This document shows, piece after piece, positions 25,498 to 37,600 of a stretch of 64,000 nt of DNA. The first letter of the stretch is position 1; each line of letters starts with the position of its first letter. The notes under the pieces were generated by a model, which saw only the letters and a list, made by a program, of their open reading frames with translations, was not told the DNA's origin and did no database searches. A program made the translations under genes and the position numbers. The stretch comes from CAVRRZ01 sp963723745 (GTDB lineage Bacteria > Actinomycetota > Actinomycetes > Mycobacteriales > Geodermatophilaceae): positions 372,001-436,000 of the forward strand of contig CAVRRZ010000001.1 in NCBI GenBank assembly GCA_963723745.1. The letters are read 5' to 3'.

Positions 25498-27000
25498 TCA
25501 CCCGGCCTTGAGGGCGTCGTTGGTGTAGGTCAACCGCCGTTCGGGTTCGGTGAGCACCGTCTGTACCTGGAACGCCCGGTCGCCGACCAGCCACAGCGCC
25601 CGCCCCTTGCCGGCGTTCGCCCAGCCGGTGACCACCTGCTGCGCAAGAGGAGCCAGACCCAGCAGGGTGCCGAGCTCGTCGGCGACGGCCTGGTCCTGGC
25701 CGTGCAGGATCTTGCAGTCGCACAGGTGCAGCAGATCGCGGGCGATGGCGACCGCCTGGGAGGTGGTGTCGCCGGCGGTGAGCATGTCCGAGGGCTTGTG
25801 GGCGAGCAGGATCTGCACGTCGGCCTCGCGGCGGGACAGCCGCAGGTTCGCATCCAGGCTCTTCATCGCCTCGGCGCCCAGGCGCATCTGCCGCCAGGTC
25901 TCGTCACGGATCACGATGCGCAGGTCGCCGGGATCGGCGATCTCCCGCATGGCCTGCCCCCAGGAGTTCAGGCAGGTCAGCGCGATACCGACGGCCTGGT
26001 CGCCGAGCGGCTCGAGGCGGGACAGCGACAGGGACTGGATCGGTGCCCGCCAGTCGACGGCGATGGTGGTGTGGTCGTCGAACAGCCCGGCGAGGTGGCC
26101 CTTGACCAGGGAACCGAGGGCATCGCGCAGAGTGCGGGTGGCATCGAGGAAGTGCCGGCGATCGGCGTAGCGGCAGATGGCGACCAGTTGGTCGGTCGGC
26201 TGGTCAAGGGCGTCCCACAGTTGCGGGATGGTCACCTCGGTCAGCCGCGTGGCGCCGCTTCGGTAGCCGGTGAGGATCCGCAGCGCCTCCCCCACCGCGG
26301 TCTCCTCGACCGGGCCGAAACCGACCTGCTGGGAGCCGACCAGGCCGCGGATCAGGACGATCCAGCGGGCGAACATGATCGCCTCGCGGCGCTGGGCCTC
26401 GGCGGCGTCCAGGCTCGCCCAGTTGTGCCCGAGCGGGCCGAACGCTAGCGGATTGACCCGCGCGGGCAGGCCGTGCCCGACGACGAACGGCTCCACGCCG
26501 AGCGCCCGGCACAGCGGCTCATACTCGTCCTTGGTATCGCCCAGGATCAGGGCGCGGTAGCCGTAGGCCAGCATGCGCAGCGCGAAGGCCTTGACCGTCG
26601 CCGACTTGCCGCGCCCCGGTTTGCCGAAGACGACGACGTTGGGGTTGGTGACGGGGATGTCGTCGTCGGTGACCCAGCCGATCGGGTCGCAGTAGAACGC
26701 CCCGCCCGAAAGCAGGTCGATGCCGATCTGGGCACCGGTGGGCGGCAGCCCGCTGGCTGCGATCAGCGGCCACACCACCGGCGTCTGCTCCGAGGTCATC
26801 CGCCACACCGACAGCGGGGCCAGCGCCGCCGCGCGGCCAGGGGCGGCCGGGCCGCGGCGGGACACCAGCCGGCTGAACGGATCCGGTTCCGGCCGTGTGG
26901 CCGGTGTAGCGGCAAGGGCGGGTAGGTCGTGGCCGAAATCGCCGAGCAGCAGCGGGATGTCACGGCCGCGGCGCGCCGGACGGCGCCCGAACCCGGTCAT
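25498..27000 (-). CDS. VirB4/TraC-like conjugation ATPase
   Basis: This 500-residue soluble or peripheral ATPase has Walker A VVFGKPGRGKSATVKAFALR at about 123-142, followed by ALILGDTKDEYEPLCRALGV. Walker B-type DLRIVIRDETWRQMRLG lies near 337-353, then ANLRLSRREADVQILLAHKP with the VirB4-type RAE/Q motif. It is shorter than Gram-negative VirB4 because the N-terminal VirB4 domain is carried mainly by the separate SCO6880-like protein just upstream, a split typical of actinobacteria. It powers assembly of the channel and substrate transfer. The ATG at 27000 overlaps the stop of the SCO6880-like gene in ATGA. Confidence 0.9.
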   Translation of the reverse strand: MTGFGRRPARRGRDIPLLLGDFGHDLPALAATPATRPEPDPFSRLVSRRGPAAPGRAAALAPLSVWRMTSEQTPVVWPLIAASGLPPTGAQIGIDLLSGGAFYCDPIGWVTDDDIPVTNPNVVVFGKPGRGKSATVKAFALRMLAYGYRALILGDTKDEYEPLCRALGVEPFVVGHGLPARVNPLAFGPLGHNWASLDAAEAQRREAIMFARWIVLIRGLVGSQQVGFGPVEETAVGEALRILTGYRSGATRLTEVTIPQLWDALDQPTDQLVAICRYADRRHFLDATRTLRDALGSLVKGHLAGLFDDHTTIAVDWRAPIQSLSLSRLEPLGDQAVGIALTCLNSWGQAMREIADPGDLRIVIRDETWRQMRLGAEAMKSLDANLRLSRREADVQILLAHKPSDMLTAGDTTSQAVAIARDLLHLCDCKILHGQDQAVADELGTLLGLAPLAQQVVTGWANAGKGRALWLVGDRAFQVQTVLTEPERRLTYTNDALKAG

Positions 27001-28507
27001 CGTCGTCCCCGCCGGGGTGGCAGGCCGATCCCGAGCGGGATGGCGGCGGCGGCGAACCCGGAGTCCTGGGCGAGGTCCAGGCGCAGCGGCACATAACCGG
27101 CGGCCCGGATGGAGGCCGCGAGCCGGCGGCCGTACTCGGCCACCGGCCAGCTGGAGGGGACGGTGACGCAGGCGGCGACGGCGGGGCGGACCAGCGCCCG
27201 CCCGGCGGCCAGCTTCTCGTCCGCGGCGCCGATGCGTTCGGTGTCCCGCCGTGCCCGGGCGCGCTGCCGGAACCCCATCCGGGCCTTCAGTTCGTTGCCG
27301 GTGGTGGCGCTCATCTCCTCGCGGCCGACCAGCCGGGTGGCCTTGGCGAGCGGCAGCGGGGACAGAAAGACGGTGACGCTGCGCCGTTCCCCCGCCGTGG
27401 TCGGCACCAGCACCGGCGCCAGGGCCCCGAGGACGGCGCCCTGGTCGGGCAGCAGGATCGTGTCGGTGACCGACGTCCACGCGTCGTGGACGTAGTGCCG
27501 CACCTCCGCCCGGGCCTGCGTGGGCCCGGCGGCAGCCATCGGTACCCCGGTGGCGATGCGTTCATCGTCGGCGGCGGCCAGGTCGGCGGCGATGAGCTGC
27601 CCGCGGTCCCCGGGGGCGAATCCCGTGCGTACCGCGACGGCCAAACCGGCTGAGTCCAGCCAGGCGACACCGGTGCAGCCGACCGGGCCGCGCAGCGCGC
27701 CTTCCACCTCCGCCATCACCCCGTGCAGGACGAGGGCGCGGCCGTCCACGCCCCCGCCGCATTCCTTCGCCGCCCGCGCGATCCTGGCCTCGCCGACCAC
27801 CACCGTGAGGAAGGCCTCGGTGCGGACCGCGGCCGGCGTGAGGACGTGCCCCAACAGTGCATTGACCTGTCCCGGCAGCGCCGGGGCGCCGGCCCGGACA
27901 TGCGCGCGCTCCCAGGCGGCGCGCTCCGCGCCATCGTCGGGCACCGTGCGGACCTGCAGCGCGAGGACGTCGACCAGCTCGGTGCGGGCGGCGATCTCGC
28001 ACAGCTCGGCCAGCCCGGAGCCCATCCGGTCCCGCTCGTGCGCCTCGGCCAGCCCGATCCCCGGATGCTGGATGCGGGCCACCGCAGCCCAGGTGCGGGC
28101 GGCCTGGTCCTGCACGATCACCGGCCGGACGAGCAGCTGCCCGTAGGGCGGCCCGTCGTGGGTGCGGATTCCGGCCAGCACCCCGGGCAGGTCGGCCCGG
28201 GACAGGTCCTCGGCCACCCCTGATGCGGTGGCCGAGCGGAACATGGTCCAGCCCATCAGTGCTCCCATCGCGTGCAGGCACAGGTCGGTGAGCCATCGGG
28301 CAGCGGGACGGCCGCCGACCGGCACCAGGAGCAGCGCCGCGACCAGCGCCCATACCGGCAGCCACCCGAGCAGCAACCACCACGCCTGTGCGTTGAACGC
28401 CACCAGCGCGGGCAGCCCAGCGGCGGCGACCAGCGCCAGCTGTGCGCCGGACATCCCCAGAAACCAGCCCGCGGCGTCACGGGAGTAGTCGCCGTAGCGG
28501 ACCCCGC

Positions 28508-28511
<4 letters not shown>
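26997..28511 (-). CDS. SCO6880-family conjugation membrane protein (PrgI/VirB4-N-like)
   Basis: This 504-residue protein begins MSGVRYGDYSRDAAGWFLGM. Two membrane helices follow at about 20-65 (SGAQLALVAAAGLPALVAFN; WWLLLGWLPVWALVAALLLV), and then a large cytoplasmic part. The pattern of short PrgI-like membrane head and long body is that of the SCO6880 family found with VirB4 in actinobacterial conjugative elements. The body includes DRMGSGLAELCEIAARTELV, VLTPAAVRTEAFLTVVVGEA and a conserved end (YVPLRLDLAQDSGFAAAAIP). It likely anchors the VirB4 motor to the inner-membrane complex. Overlaps of four bases at both ends show tight co-translation. Confidence 0.86.
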
Positions 28512-30098
<1,587 letters not shown>

Positions 30099-30106
<8 letters not shown>

Positions 30107-30929
30107 AGCGCAGGTCCTGGTAGCCGACCTCGATCGCCAGGTCGGTGCCCGGCCACACCGACGGCGCCGGTGCCGGCTCCGGACCGGAGCCGATCAGCCA
30201 CCGGTCGCCGGTCCACGTCATCCGCTGGCAGTCGGCGATCGCGATCCGGGACGTCGCCTCCACGGTGACGGTGAACTCGAAGTCCACGCACACCACCGCA
30301 AAGTTCGGGCCGACGGTGCCCTTGATCAGCCCCATGGCCGGGCGCACCACGATGGCCAGCTGCGGCGAGCCGGCGCCGGACAGTCCGGCCGCCGACAGCA
30401 GGCCGGCCATGCCGTGCACTCCGCTCCACGTCTCACCAGTGGGGCCGCCTGGAGCAGCCCAGGCCTCGATGACCCGGCGGACGCCCTCCAGAGAGCCGGT
30501 CTGCATCGCGGTCGCGTCGATCGACGCCAGCTGCGCGAGCGCCCCCTCCGGTGTCCGTGGAAAACCGGTGGGCACGTCGGCCGGGCCGAATCCGGTGGCC
30601 CGCGGCAGCTCGATCACCCCCGGGTCGCGAGTCGATACGGGGCCGGGCAGTGCGGCCTCCGCACCGGCGGTCGGCATCGGCTCATCGGCCAGCGCGTCCT
30701 GCTGGGTGTTCCGGTTCGACGGCCCGCGGTCGGCTGTCGGCGGTCGGACCGGCCCGCTGTCGGCACGGGACGGATCCGGAGAAGTCAGCGCAGACGCCAC
30801 GGCCAGGGCAAGGCCGGTCAACAGAGCGAGGGCGGCCACCACCGCCGCGGCAAGCACCGCCAGCAACTTGCCCCGGCCCCACGCTGGCGGCGGTGCCGGC
30901 CCTGTCCCGGTCGGGCGTCGGGTGGCCAT
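30099..30929 (-). CDS. Single-pass membrane protein of the transfer channel (TcpC/VirB8-like candidate)
   Basis: This 276-residue protein has a basic Pro-rich head (MATRRPTGTGPAPPPAWGRG), one membrane helix at about 22-48 (LLAVLAAAVVAALALLTGLA) and an external domain. The outer part contains SIDATAMQTGSLEGVRRVIE, AVVCVDFEFTVTVEATSRIA and IADCQRMTWTGDRWLIGSG, followed by a GYQDLRYV end. The single helix plus a mixed alpha/beta outer domain with a late WTGDRWLI segment resembles VirB8/TcpC-type NTF2-like domains of Gram-positive conjugation systems. That assignment is structural analogy, not a motif hit. It is encoded between the pilin-like and VirB6-like genes, which fits. Confidence 0.72.
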
Positions 30930-31321
30930 CAGGTACACCCACTGCCGGTGATCGAGTCCAGGATCACCAGGATCACCGTGTAGGTGATCGCCACCATGAT
31001 CACCACGGCGACGCCCATCGCCCCGTACCGGGAGGCGTGCGGATGGGAGAAGATCCGGCCGACCAGAATCGAACCCAGCGACACCACCGCGCCCAGCACG
31101 AGCAACACCAGCACGCCCCACTTCGCCCACGCAGTCACGTCGTCGGCGAAGGCCTGCGTGCCGGGCGGCGCCTCGGGGCACACCGCGGCGTCCAGCTCCC
31201 CCGCCGCCGACGCCGGACCGGCCAGCACGACCCGGACCACGAACATCGCCGCGACCGCCAGGACGACGGTCCACATCTCGGGGCAACAGCGAGACAACGG
31301 CCCTCGCCGAACCTCGGTCAA
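30929..31321 (-). CDS. Small two-helix membrane protein (VirB2/pilin-like candidate)
   Basis: This 130-residue protein has an N-terminal export-like helix (WTVVLAVAAMFVVRVVLAGP, ending ASAA). A short acidic outer segment with two Cys, including AAVCPEAPPGTQAF, follows, and then two hydrophobic helices (WGVLVLLVLGAVVSLGSILV; MGVAVVIMVAITYTVILVIL). This is the size and topology of VirB2/TrbC-type subunits, though no diagnostic motif exists. The start is TTG at 31321, overlapping the upstream stop as TTGA; ATG at 31276 is an alternative that begins just before the export helix. Confidence 0.65.
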   Translation of the reverse strand: MTEVRRGPLSRCCPEMWTVVLAVAAMFVVRVVLAGPASAAGELDAAVCPEAPPGTQAFADDVTAWAKWGVLVLLVLGAVVSLGSILVGRIFSHPHASRYGAMGVAVVIMVAITYTVILVILDSITGSGCT

Positions 31322-32259
31322 CGCGCCGCACCCGAGACATCAGCGAGCTCCCGCAGCGGCGTGACCGACGGGTCGGGCACCGCCGACGGATCCAGGGCGA
31401 GCAGGCGCGCGAGCGCCCTTCCGGCCGCGGCCACGGGCCTGGGCAGCGGGTCGGGAGTGAGGCCGGCAATCGCCAACCGGCGGTCGACGGGCACCGGCAC
31501 CACTCGGCCGGCCGCCCGGGCCGCCCGCAGTGCCGGCCCACAGCTGGCGGTCACCATCCCCGGCCAGCGACCCGATCCGACGCAGGCCACCACCGCCGGG
31601 ACCTCGAGCACGCCCAGGACGTGCTCGGTCTGGCGGACGGCGGGGACCGTCACCCGACTGACCACGACGAGCTGGGCGCCACCCTGCAGCGCCCTGGTCC
31701 ACCCCGACCCGGACAGCATCTCCGCGACCGGCCACCCGACGTCGATCACCAGCAACCCGTCACCTTCGGATGGCTCCGTGCCGACCGATGGCGGAGGCGG
31801 AAGGGTGTCGACCGACCGGCGATCCGCCGGCCGAGCGAGGTCGATGCGGTTGCGGCGGCCTCGCTGCCACCCGGACTCGTCGACGCCCAGCTCGCTGCTG
31901 CTCGCGGCAGCGAGGCCCGATCGGTGGGGGTCGGCGAACTCCACCAGCTGCACCGGTCGATATCCGGACAGCGCCTCGGCCACCGACAGCGCGACGATCG
32001 ACGCGCCGGCGCCTGCGTGGGCGGGCAGCACCACCACCGCGGGCCCGCCGAGGTCGCCGATCGACGGCGGGGGAACTGTTGGGCGGGTCGCCGCGACCCA
32101 GGCGACGACGTCGTTCGCTGCCGGAGCGCCGTCGAATGCACCGGCGCGGACCGCGATCACCGCGGACCGCATCGCCTCCACCGACATCGGCCGCACCGGC
32201 CCACGCGACAGAACCCCGCCCGACGGCAACGACGTGAACGGCGTCGATCCACCACTCAT
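31318..32259 (-). CDS. MinD/ParA-fold protein with degenerate P-loop, first gene of the transfer operon
   Basis: This 313-residue protein shows the beta-strand pattern of a MinD/ParA-like fold (GPAVVVLPAHAGAGASIVAL; VQLVEFADPH; DGLLVIDVGW; GAQLVVVSRVT). However, the P-loop reads AHAGAGAS where KGGVGKT is expected, so both lysines needed for ATP binding and hydrolysis are missing. It may be a structural or regulatory cousin that no longer hydrolyses ATP. It leads the operon that runs to 18.9 kb. The ATG at 32259 has GAGGCGG 6 nt upstream. A role in positioning the channel is inferred from the fold and location. Confidence 0.65.
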   Translation of the reverse strand: MSGGSTPFTSLPSGGVLSRGPVRPMSVEAMRSAVIAVRAGAFDGAPAANDVVAWVAATRPTVPPPSIGDLGGPAVVVLPAHAGAGASIVALSVAEALSGYRPVQLVEFADPHRSGLAAASSSELGVDESGWQRGRRNRIDLARPADRRSVDTLPPPPSVGTEPSEGDGLLVIDVGWPVAEMLSGSGWTRALQGGAQLVVVSRVTVPAVRQTEHVLGVLEVPAVVACVGSGRWPGMVTASCGPALRAARAAGRVVPVPVDRRLAIAGLTPDPLPRPVAAAGRALARLLALDPSAVPDPSVTPLRELADVSGAAR

Positions 32260-32691
32260 CGCACGCCGCCTCGCCGGTCAGTGCGGAGGTCTACCCCTGG
32301 GAATTCCATGCCGCCGACGGTGCGACGGCGACCTCCAGATCTTCTTCAGTCCGTCAGGCAGGGGCGCGTCTCGGTGGCTGCAGAACCGACACCGGAGAAG
32401 ACGAACACGCAGGTCAGGGGTACCGGAGAAGGTGGGCCGCGGAGAGCCAGCGACCGGCGACAGCCGAAGCCGACTCGTGGGGGACGTGGTCTGCCCTTCC
32501 GAGGGGTTTGATGGTGGACTACCGGAGAATCGACTGTCTGCGCCGGTGCGGCGAACTCCGCCGCAGGCTCGCTCGCTCGGCTGCGGACCGGGGCAGAGCC
32601 TGTCGCGTGCCGGCCCCGCACCCCTCCGACCCAACGGAACTTTCCTTTACAGTTACACCCTGTCTGTATGGACTAGTTCCGAGGAGATCTG
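32260..32691. promoter_or_regulatory. Divergent control region between the transfer operon and abiE
   Basis: This gap of about 430 bp separates the divergently transcribed transfer operon and AbiE genes. Near the abiEi start, GGAACT (32636-32641) and AGTTCC (32675-32680) form an inverted repeat. Between them lie a TTTACA -35-like box at 32646-32651 and ACAG-N7-CTGT symmetry. AbiEi antitoxins are known to repress their own operon by binding inverted repeats, so this is the expected operator. I see no reliable boxes for the leftward promoter. Confidence 0.45.
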
Positions 32692-33264
32692 ATGGCCCAC
32701 GGCGAACTCCCAGCGACGTTCACCTACTCGCAGGCGCGCGCGGCCGGCCTCACCAAGCACCAGTTGTACCGGCTGCGAGACCGCGGCGAGGTCGAAGCGA
32801 TCGGTCGTGGACTGTACCGCCTAACAAGCGCGCCCCTGGCCGACCTCGACCTGCTCACGATCGCCGAACGAGCGCCCCAAGCCACCCTCTGCCTGACTTC
32901 GGCGCTGGCCGAGCACGGGCTGACCGACACCATCCCGGTCGAACACGACGTAGCGCTGCCGCGCGGCACGTGGCACCCACACGTCGACGTTCCGGTCCGA
33001 TGGCACAGCTTTTCGACAGAGACCTTTCACATCGGCCGCGACCGACTGGCCCTCGACGACGACACGCAGATCGGCCTCTACAACGCTCCGCGCACAATCA
33101 TCGACGCCTTCCGGCTCCGCGGAGCGCTCGGCCCGGACCTGGCCTACGAGGCGCTGCGCCGCTGGCTGCGCCGCGGCGGACAGCCGGTGGAATTGCTCCG
33201 CGTGGCGAAGTCCTTTCCCAGGGCGATCTCGCCGCTGCGGCAGGCCCTGGAGGTTCTGCTGTGA
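32692..33264 (+). CDS. abiEi: AbiEi-type antitoxin (type IV toxin-antitoxin)
   Basis: This 190-residue protein begins MAHGELPATFTYSQARAAGL. Its N-terminal winged helix (LTKHQLYRLRDRGEVEAIGR, then GLYRLTSAPLADLDL) is the AbiEi_4 / DUF4095-like pattern, followed by ATLCLTSALAEHGLTDTIP and an alpha/beta C-terminal part ending ALRRWLRRGGQPVELLRVAK. AbiEi proteins bind the operon promoter and neutralise the partner nucleotidyltransferase without binding it directly. The ATG at 32692 has GAGGAG 5 nt upstream. Its stop overlaps the toxin start in GTGA. It helps retain the element and can give abortive infection against phage. Confidence 0.9.
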   Translation: MAHGELPATFTYSQARAAGLTKHQLYRLRDRGEVEAIGRGLYRLTSAPLADLDLLTIAERAPQATLCLTSALAEHGLTDTIPVEHDVALPRGTWHPHVDVPVRWHSFSTETFHIGRDRLALDDDTQIGLYNAPRTIIDAFRLRGALGPDLAYEALRRWLRRGGQPVELLRVAKSFPRAISPLRQALEVLL

Positions 33265-34187
33265 CCCCGCCACGCCGCACCTCCGCCACCCGCGCCACCC
33301 CCGACGGCCGCGCCTACCTGGACCTGCGGTCGGAAGCCGAGAAGGCCGGCCGGGCCACCGCCGAGTACCTGCGCCTGTACGCGCTCGAAGGGTTCCTCGC
33401 CCGGCTCGCCGCCTCGCCGCATGTCCACGCCCTCGTCCTCAAGGGAGGGGTGCTGCTGGCCGCCTACGACCTGCGCCGCCCGACCGCCGACATCGACTTC
33501 GCCGCGCTCGCCCAGTCCCGGGAGATCGAGCACGTCCGCCAACTGGTCATCGACGTGGCCCAGACCGTCCTGCCCCCCGACCAGGACGACGGGCTCCAGT
33601 TCGACACCTCCAACGTCCACGCCGAGTCCATCCGAGACGAGGACGAATACAGCGGGGTCCGTGTCACCCTGCGCGCCCAGCTCGCGACCGCCAACGAGAC
33701 CTTCCACGTCGATGTCAACGTCGGCGACCCGATCTGGCCGCGGCCGGAGACGGTGCACGTCCCGCGCCTACTGGGCGGCCAGATCGACCTGCTGGGCTAC
33801 CCGATCCCCATGGTGCTCGCCGAGAAGGTCGTCACCGCCGCCCAGCGCGGCACCGCGAGCACCCGCTGGCGGGACTTCGGCGACATCTACCTGCTGACCG
33901 GCGCACACGGCTTCACCGCGCGGGCCGCACGACAAGCCATCCTCGCCGTGGCCCACCACCGCGGCACGGACCTGCAGCCCCTGCGCGAGCTCCTCGACGG
34001 GTACGCCGAACTCGCCCAGACCCGCTACCGCCGGTGGCGGGACCGCCAACACCTACAGGACCGGCTGCCCGACCACTTCGCCGACCTGCTCGAGACCACC
34101 TTCCAGTTCGCCGATCCGCTGCTCGACGCATCGACCGTGCCGGACACCGCGACATGGGTTCCGGCCACTCGCACCTGGACCCCGTGA
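33261..34187 (+). CDS. abiEii: AbiEii-type nucleotidyltransferase toxin
   Basis: This 308-residue protein has the AbiEii / polymerase-beta nucleotidyltransferase signature: LVLKGGVLLAAY at about 58-69, then RPTADIDFAAL at about 73-83 with the two metal-binding Asp. Further motifs are VTLRAQLATANETFHVDVNV, and VLAEKVVTAAQRGTASTRWR followed by DFGDIYLL (the usual KxxRxKDxxD block). The enzyme adds nucleotides to tRNA or related targets and blocks translation when the antitoxin is lost. All core residues are present. GTG at 33261 overlaps abiEi. The IS256-family element is inserted about 300 bp downstream and does not disrupt it. Confidence 0.9.
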   Translation: MTPPRRTSATRATPDGRAYLDLRSEAEKAGRATAEYLRLYALEGFLARLAASPHVHALVLKGGVLLAAYDLRRPTADIDFAALAQSREIEHVRQLVIDVAQTVLPPDQDDGLQFDTSNVHAESIRDEDEYSGVRVTLRAQLATANETFHVDVNVGDPIWPRPETVHVPRLLGGQIDLLGYPIPMVLAEKVVTAAQRGTASTRWRDFGDIYLLTGAHGFTARAARQAILAVAHHRGTDLQPLRELLDGYAELAQTRYRRWRDRQHLQDRLPDHFADLLETTFQFADPLLDASTVPDTATWVPATRTWTP

Positions 34188-34484
34188 GCACAGGACCCCA
34201 CGAGCGACGTCTGCCGACCGCGCGCCCCGTCCGCTCACCACCGGGCCGGCCCCGCCCGCCACCACCGCTGGCGCCTCCCCGTCCCACTCGCACACTCCTC
34301 GCCTACCAGGAGTGTTGTGACAAGCCGTAGAACTCGCCCGCGACCGGGGGGTTTCACGCGGCGTTGACAGGGTTAGGCGACGGGCATCACGGGTCAGCAC
34401 GTCTGAAGGGTCTGACGGGACAACCCGCGACGTAGCGCAGCGGACCTGCGACGTTCCCAAGAGGGGTTGGTCAGTGGGACAGCG
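34188..34484. other. Intergenic between abiEii and the IS element
   Basis: I see no gene here. The stretch 34,330-34,470 has IS-like terminal-style words (GTTGACAGGGTTAGGCGACG) and may be the relic of an older insertion, but I cannot define ends. Confidence 0.3.
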
Positions 34485-34492
34485 CGTGCCGG
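34485..34492. repeat. Left 8-bp target-site duplication of the IS256-family element
   Basis: CGTGCCGG occurs here and again at 38074-38081, directly outside the two inverted repeats. Eight or nine bp is the normal target duplication of the IS256 family. The exact match shows that the element, with its intron, is bounded at 34493 and 38073. Confidence 0.85.
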
Positions 34493-34616
34493 GTTGACGT
34501 CCCGCCAGGTGGTGTAAGTCCAGGCCACGACCGCGTGGGTGATCACGTGCGAGGGGCCATCGTGTGATGGTCAGCGAGACCACGCCAATGGTTCTCGCGG
34601 AAGGACACAGCACACG

Positions 34617-37600
34617 ATGGCCCTGGACCAGTCTGCCCTGCTCGAGGTGCTCGATGCACTGAAGGCCGCCGATGTCGACGACCGAGTCCGCTCGGCGGCC
34701 ACCACGATCTACCAGGCGTTGATCGAGGCCGAGCTCACCGCGGTGATCGGCGCCGCCCCGCACGAGCGCACCGAGGCCCGCACCGCCCAGCGCAACGGCT
34801 CCCGGCCGCGCACCCTGACCACCACGGCCGGGGACCTGGAGCTGCGCATCCCGAAGCTGCGCAGCGGCTCGTTCTTCCCCTCGCTGCTGGAACGCCGCCG
34901 GCGGATCGACCAGGCGCTGTTCGCCGTGGTGATGGAGGCCTACCTGCACGGGGTCTCCACGCGGAAGGTCGACGACCTGGTCAAGGCCCTCGGCGCGGAC
35001 ACCGGCATCAGCAAGTCTGAGGTGTCCCGGATCTGCGCCGACCTCGACGAGGAAGTCAGCGCGTTCCGGGACCGGTCGCTGGCCGAGACCGCGTTCCCGT
35101 ACGTGTTCCTCGACGCCACCTACTGCAAGGCGCGGGTCAACCGGCGAGTGGTCTCCCAGGCGGTCGTCATCGCCACCGGGGTGGCCGCCGACGGTCACCG
35201 GGAGGTGCTCGGCTTCGCCGTCGGCGACAGCGAGGACGGCGCGTTCTGGACGGCGTTCCTGCGCTCGCTCAAGGCCCGCGGGCTGACCGGCACCCAGTTG
35301 GTCATCTCCGACGCCCACGCCGGCCTCACCGCCGCCATTCAGGCGGTGCTGCTCGGCGCCAGCTGGCAGCGCTGCCGCGTGCACTTCATGCGCAACGTGC
35401 TCGCCCGCGTCCCGCGCGGCAACAGCGAGATGGTCGCCGCCGCCATCCGCACCATCTTCGCCCAGCCCGACGCCGAGCACGTGCGCTCCCAGCTCGACGT
35501 CATCGCCGGCATGCTCGGCCGACAGTTCCCGGCCGTGGAGACCATGCTCCGCGACGCCGCAGACGACCTGCTGGCCTTCACCGCCTTCCCCGTCGCGCAC
35601 TGGAAGAAGATCTGGTCAACGAACCCGGTGCGCCACGAGGCGCCGCATGACCGCAGGGAGGTGGGAGTCCTTCCTCTTCGGGCCGTCGCAGCGGCCTGAT
35701 GCAGCTGGGGGCAGTCGATCTCGGGAGGTGCCGAGGGAGGCGAGAGCAGCCCCGACAACGACAGGACGGGTCGGTACTGCCAGACGGCCCGGGCCTGGCA
35801 AGCGAGACGGACAGGCGTACGAGTGCAGGAACCAGTGGTGGAACCCCCGAAAGTGGAACGTCGGCTCGAACCTGGCGGATCTGGGCCGGTCAGCGGTGCG
35901 CACCTCGGTCAGGACGTGCAGTCGCCGAGGGAACTTCGGCCAGGTCCAGGGTTGGCCGGGTCGAAGGCCACGACGAAGTGCTGCGGGGTAGTCGTGGCGA
36001 GACCGCCGGGGAATAGCTGGGCGCCGATCCCGTCGAACGGTCAAGTGGTGAACGTGGGAACCACCGCGGGGCTGTCCCGCCACCCGACCGGCCAGGTCGG
36101 GGCGGGCTGGGCGCACCGTCAGCCGATCGCCGCGTGGTGGGGCGGAGCCGCCGTAGTAGTCCGAGACCGGGAAAGCCGGTCACATGGCCAAGGGCGGCAG
36201 CGAGTTCGCAGTGCAGGAACTGGAAGGTCAGGAGGCCGCCGGTGAACATCGGCGCACCGCAGCTCGACGTGCGCTTCGCGCGGGCCCGGGTACTGAAGAT
36301 CCAGACCAAGCTGCACCAGTGGGCCGGCAGCGATCCTGCTCGCCGGTTTGACGACCTGTTCAACCTGGTCGTCGATCCCGCCGTCCTGGCCGTGGCCTGG
36401 GCGCGGGTGCGCAGCAACCGGGGCTCGCGCACGGCCGGAGTGGACGGCATCACCGCCTACTACATCGAGGACGTGCGCGGGGTCGAGGTGTTCCTCGCCG
36501 ATCTGCGGGCCGACCTGAAGGCCCGCCAGTTCGTCCCGGTGCCGGTGCGGGAACGGATGATCCCCAAGGCGTCGGGCAAGCTCCGTCGTCTGGGCATCCC
36601 GACCGTTCGGGACCGGGTGGTGCAAGCCGCCCTGAAACTGGTCCTGGAGCCGATCTTCGAGGCGGACTTCGCCCCGTGCTCGCACGGGTTCCGCCCCGGT
36701 CACCGCGCGCAGGACGCGATCGCCGAGATCCACCAGTGGACCTCTCACCCGCGCAACTACGGGTGGGTCGTCGACGCGGACATCGAGGCGTGCTTCGACG
36801 CGATCGACCACCCGGCCCTGATGGACCGGGTGCGGGCACGGATCGCCGACAAGCGCGTGCTGGCGCTGGTGAAGGCGTTCCTGAAGGCGGGCATCCTCAG
36901 CGAGGAGCAGACCCTCAGGGACACGGCCACTGGCACGCCGCAGGGAGGCATCCTGTCTCCGCTGCTGGCCAACATCGCCCTCAGCGTGCTGGACGACCAC
37001 TTCACCGCCGCCTGGGCTGCGATGGGTGACTCCAGCGCTCGGCACCGCCGCCGCACCAAGGGCCAGGCGACCTATCGGCTCGTCCGCTACGCGGATGACT
37101 TCGTCGTCCTGGTTCACGGCACTCAGGCGCACGCCGAAGCGCTGCAGGACGAGGCCGCAGCCGTCCTCGCCCCGATGGGCCTGCGCCTATCGGCGGCGAA
37201 GACCAGGATCGTCTCGGTCGACCAGGGCTTCGACTTCCTGGGCTTCCGCATCCAGCGGCAGCCCAAGCGAGGCAGTGGGAAGCCGACCGTCTACACCTTT
37301 CCGACCAAGGCCGCGCTGGCCTCGGTCAAGGCCAAGGTGCGGACGGCGACCCAGCAGGGACTGAACAAGCCGCTCGCTGTCCTGCTCTACCGGCTCGCGC
37401 TGGTGCTGCGGGGCTGGGCCAACTACTTCCGGCACGGCGTCTCCAAGGCCACCTTCGACTACCTGCGCCGCTTCACCTGGCGCCGGGTGCTGTTGTGGAT
37501 GCGCCGCAAGCATCGCCGTGCCAACTGGAAGTGGCTCCGTCGCCGCTACCTGCCCGGGTGGTGGCCGACGGACGGGAACGTGGCGCTGTTCGACATCGGC

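Noticed and set aside
35628..35699. Unspliced transposase tail (VRHEAPHDRREVGVL) as a real C-terminus
   Set aside because: It is intron sequence. The true C-terminus follows from exon 2, which restores the family motif exactly.
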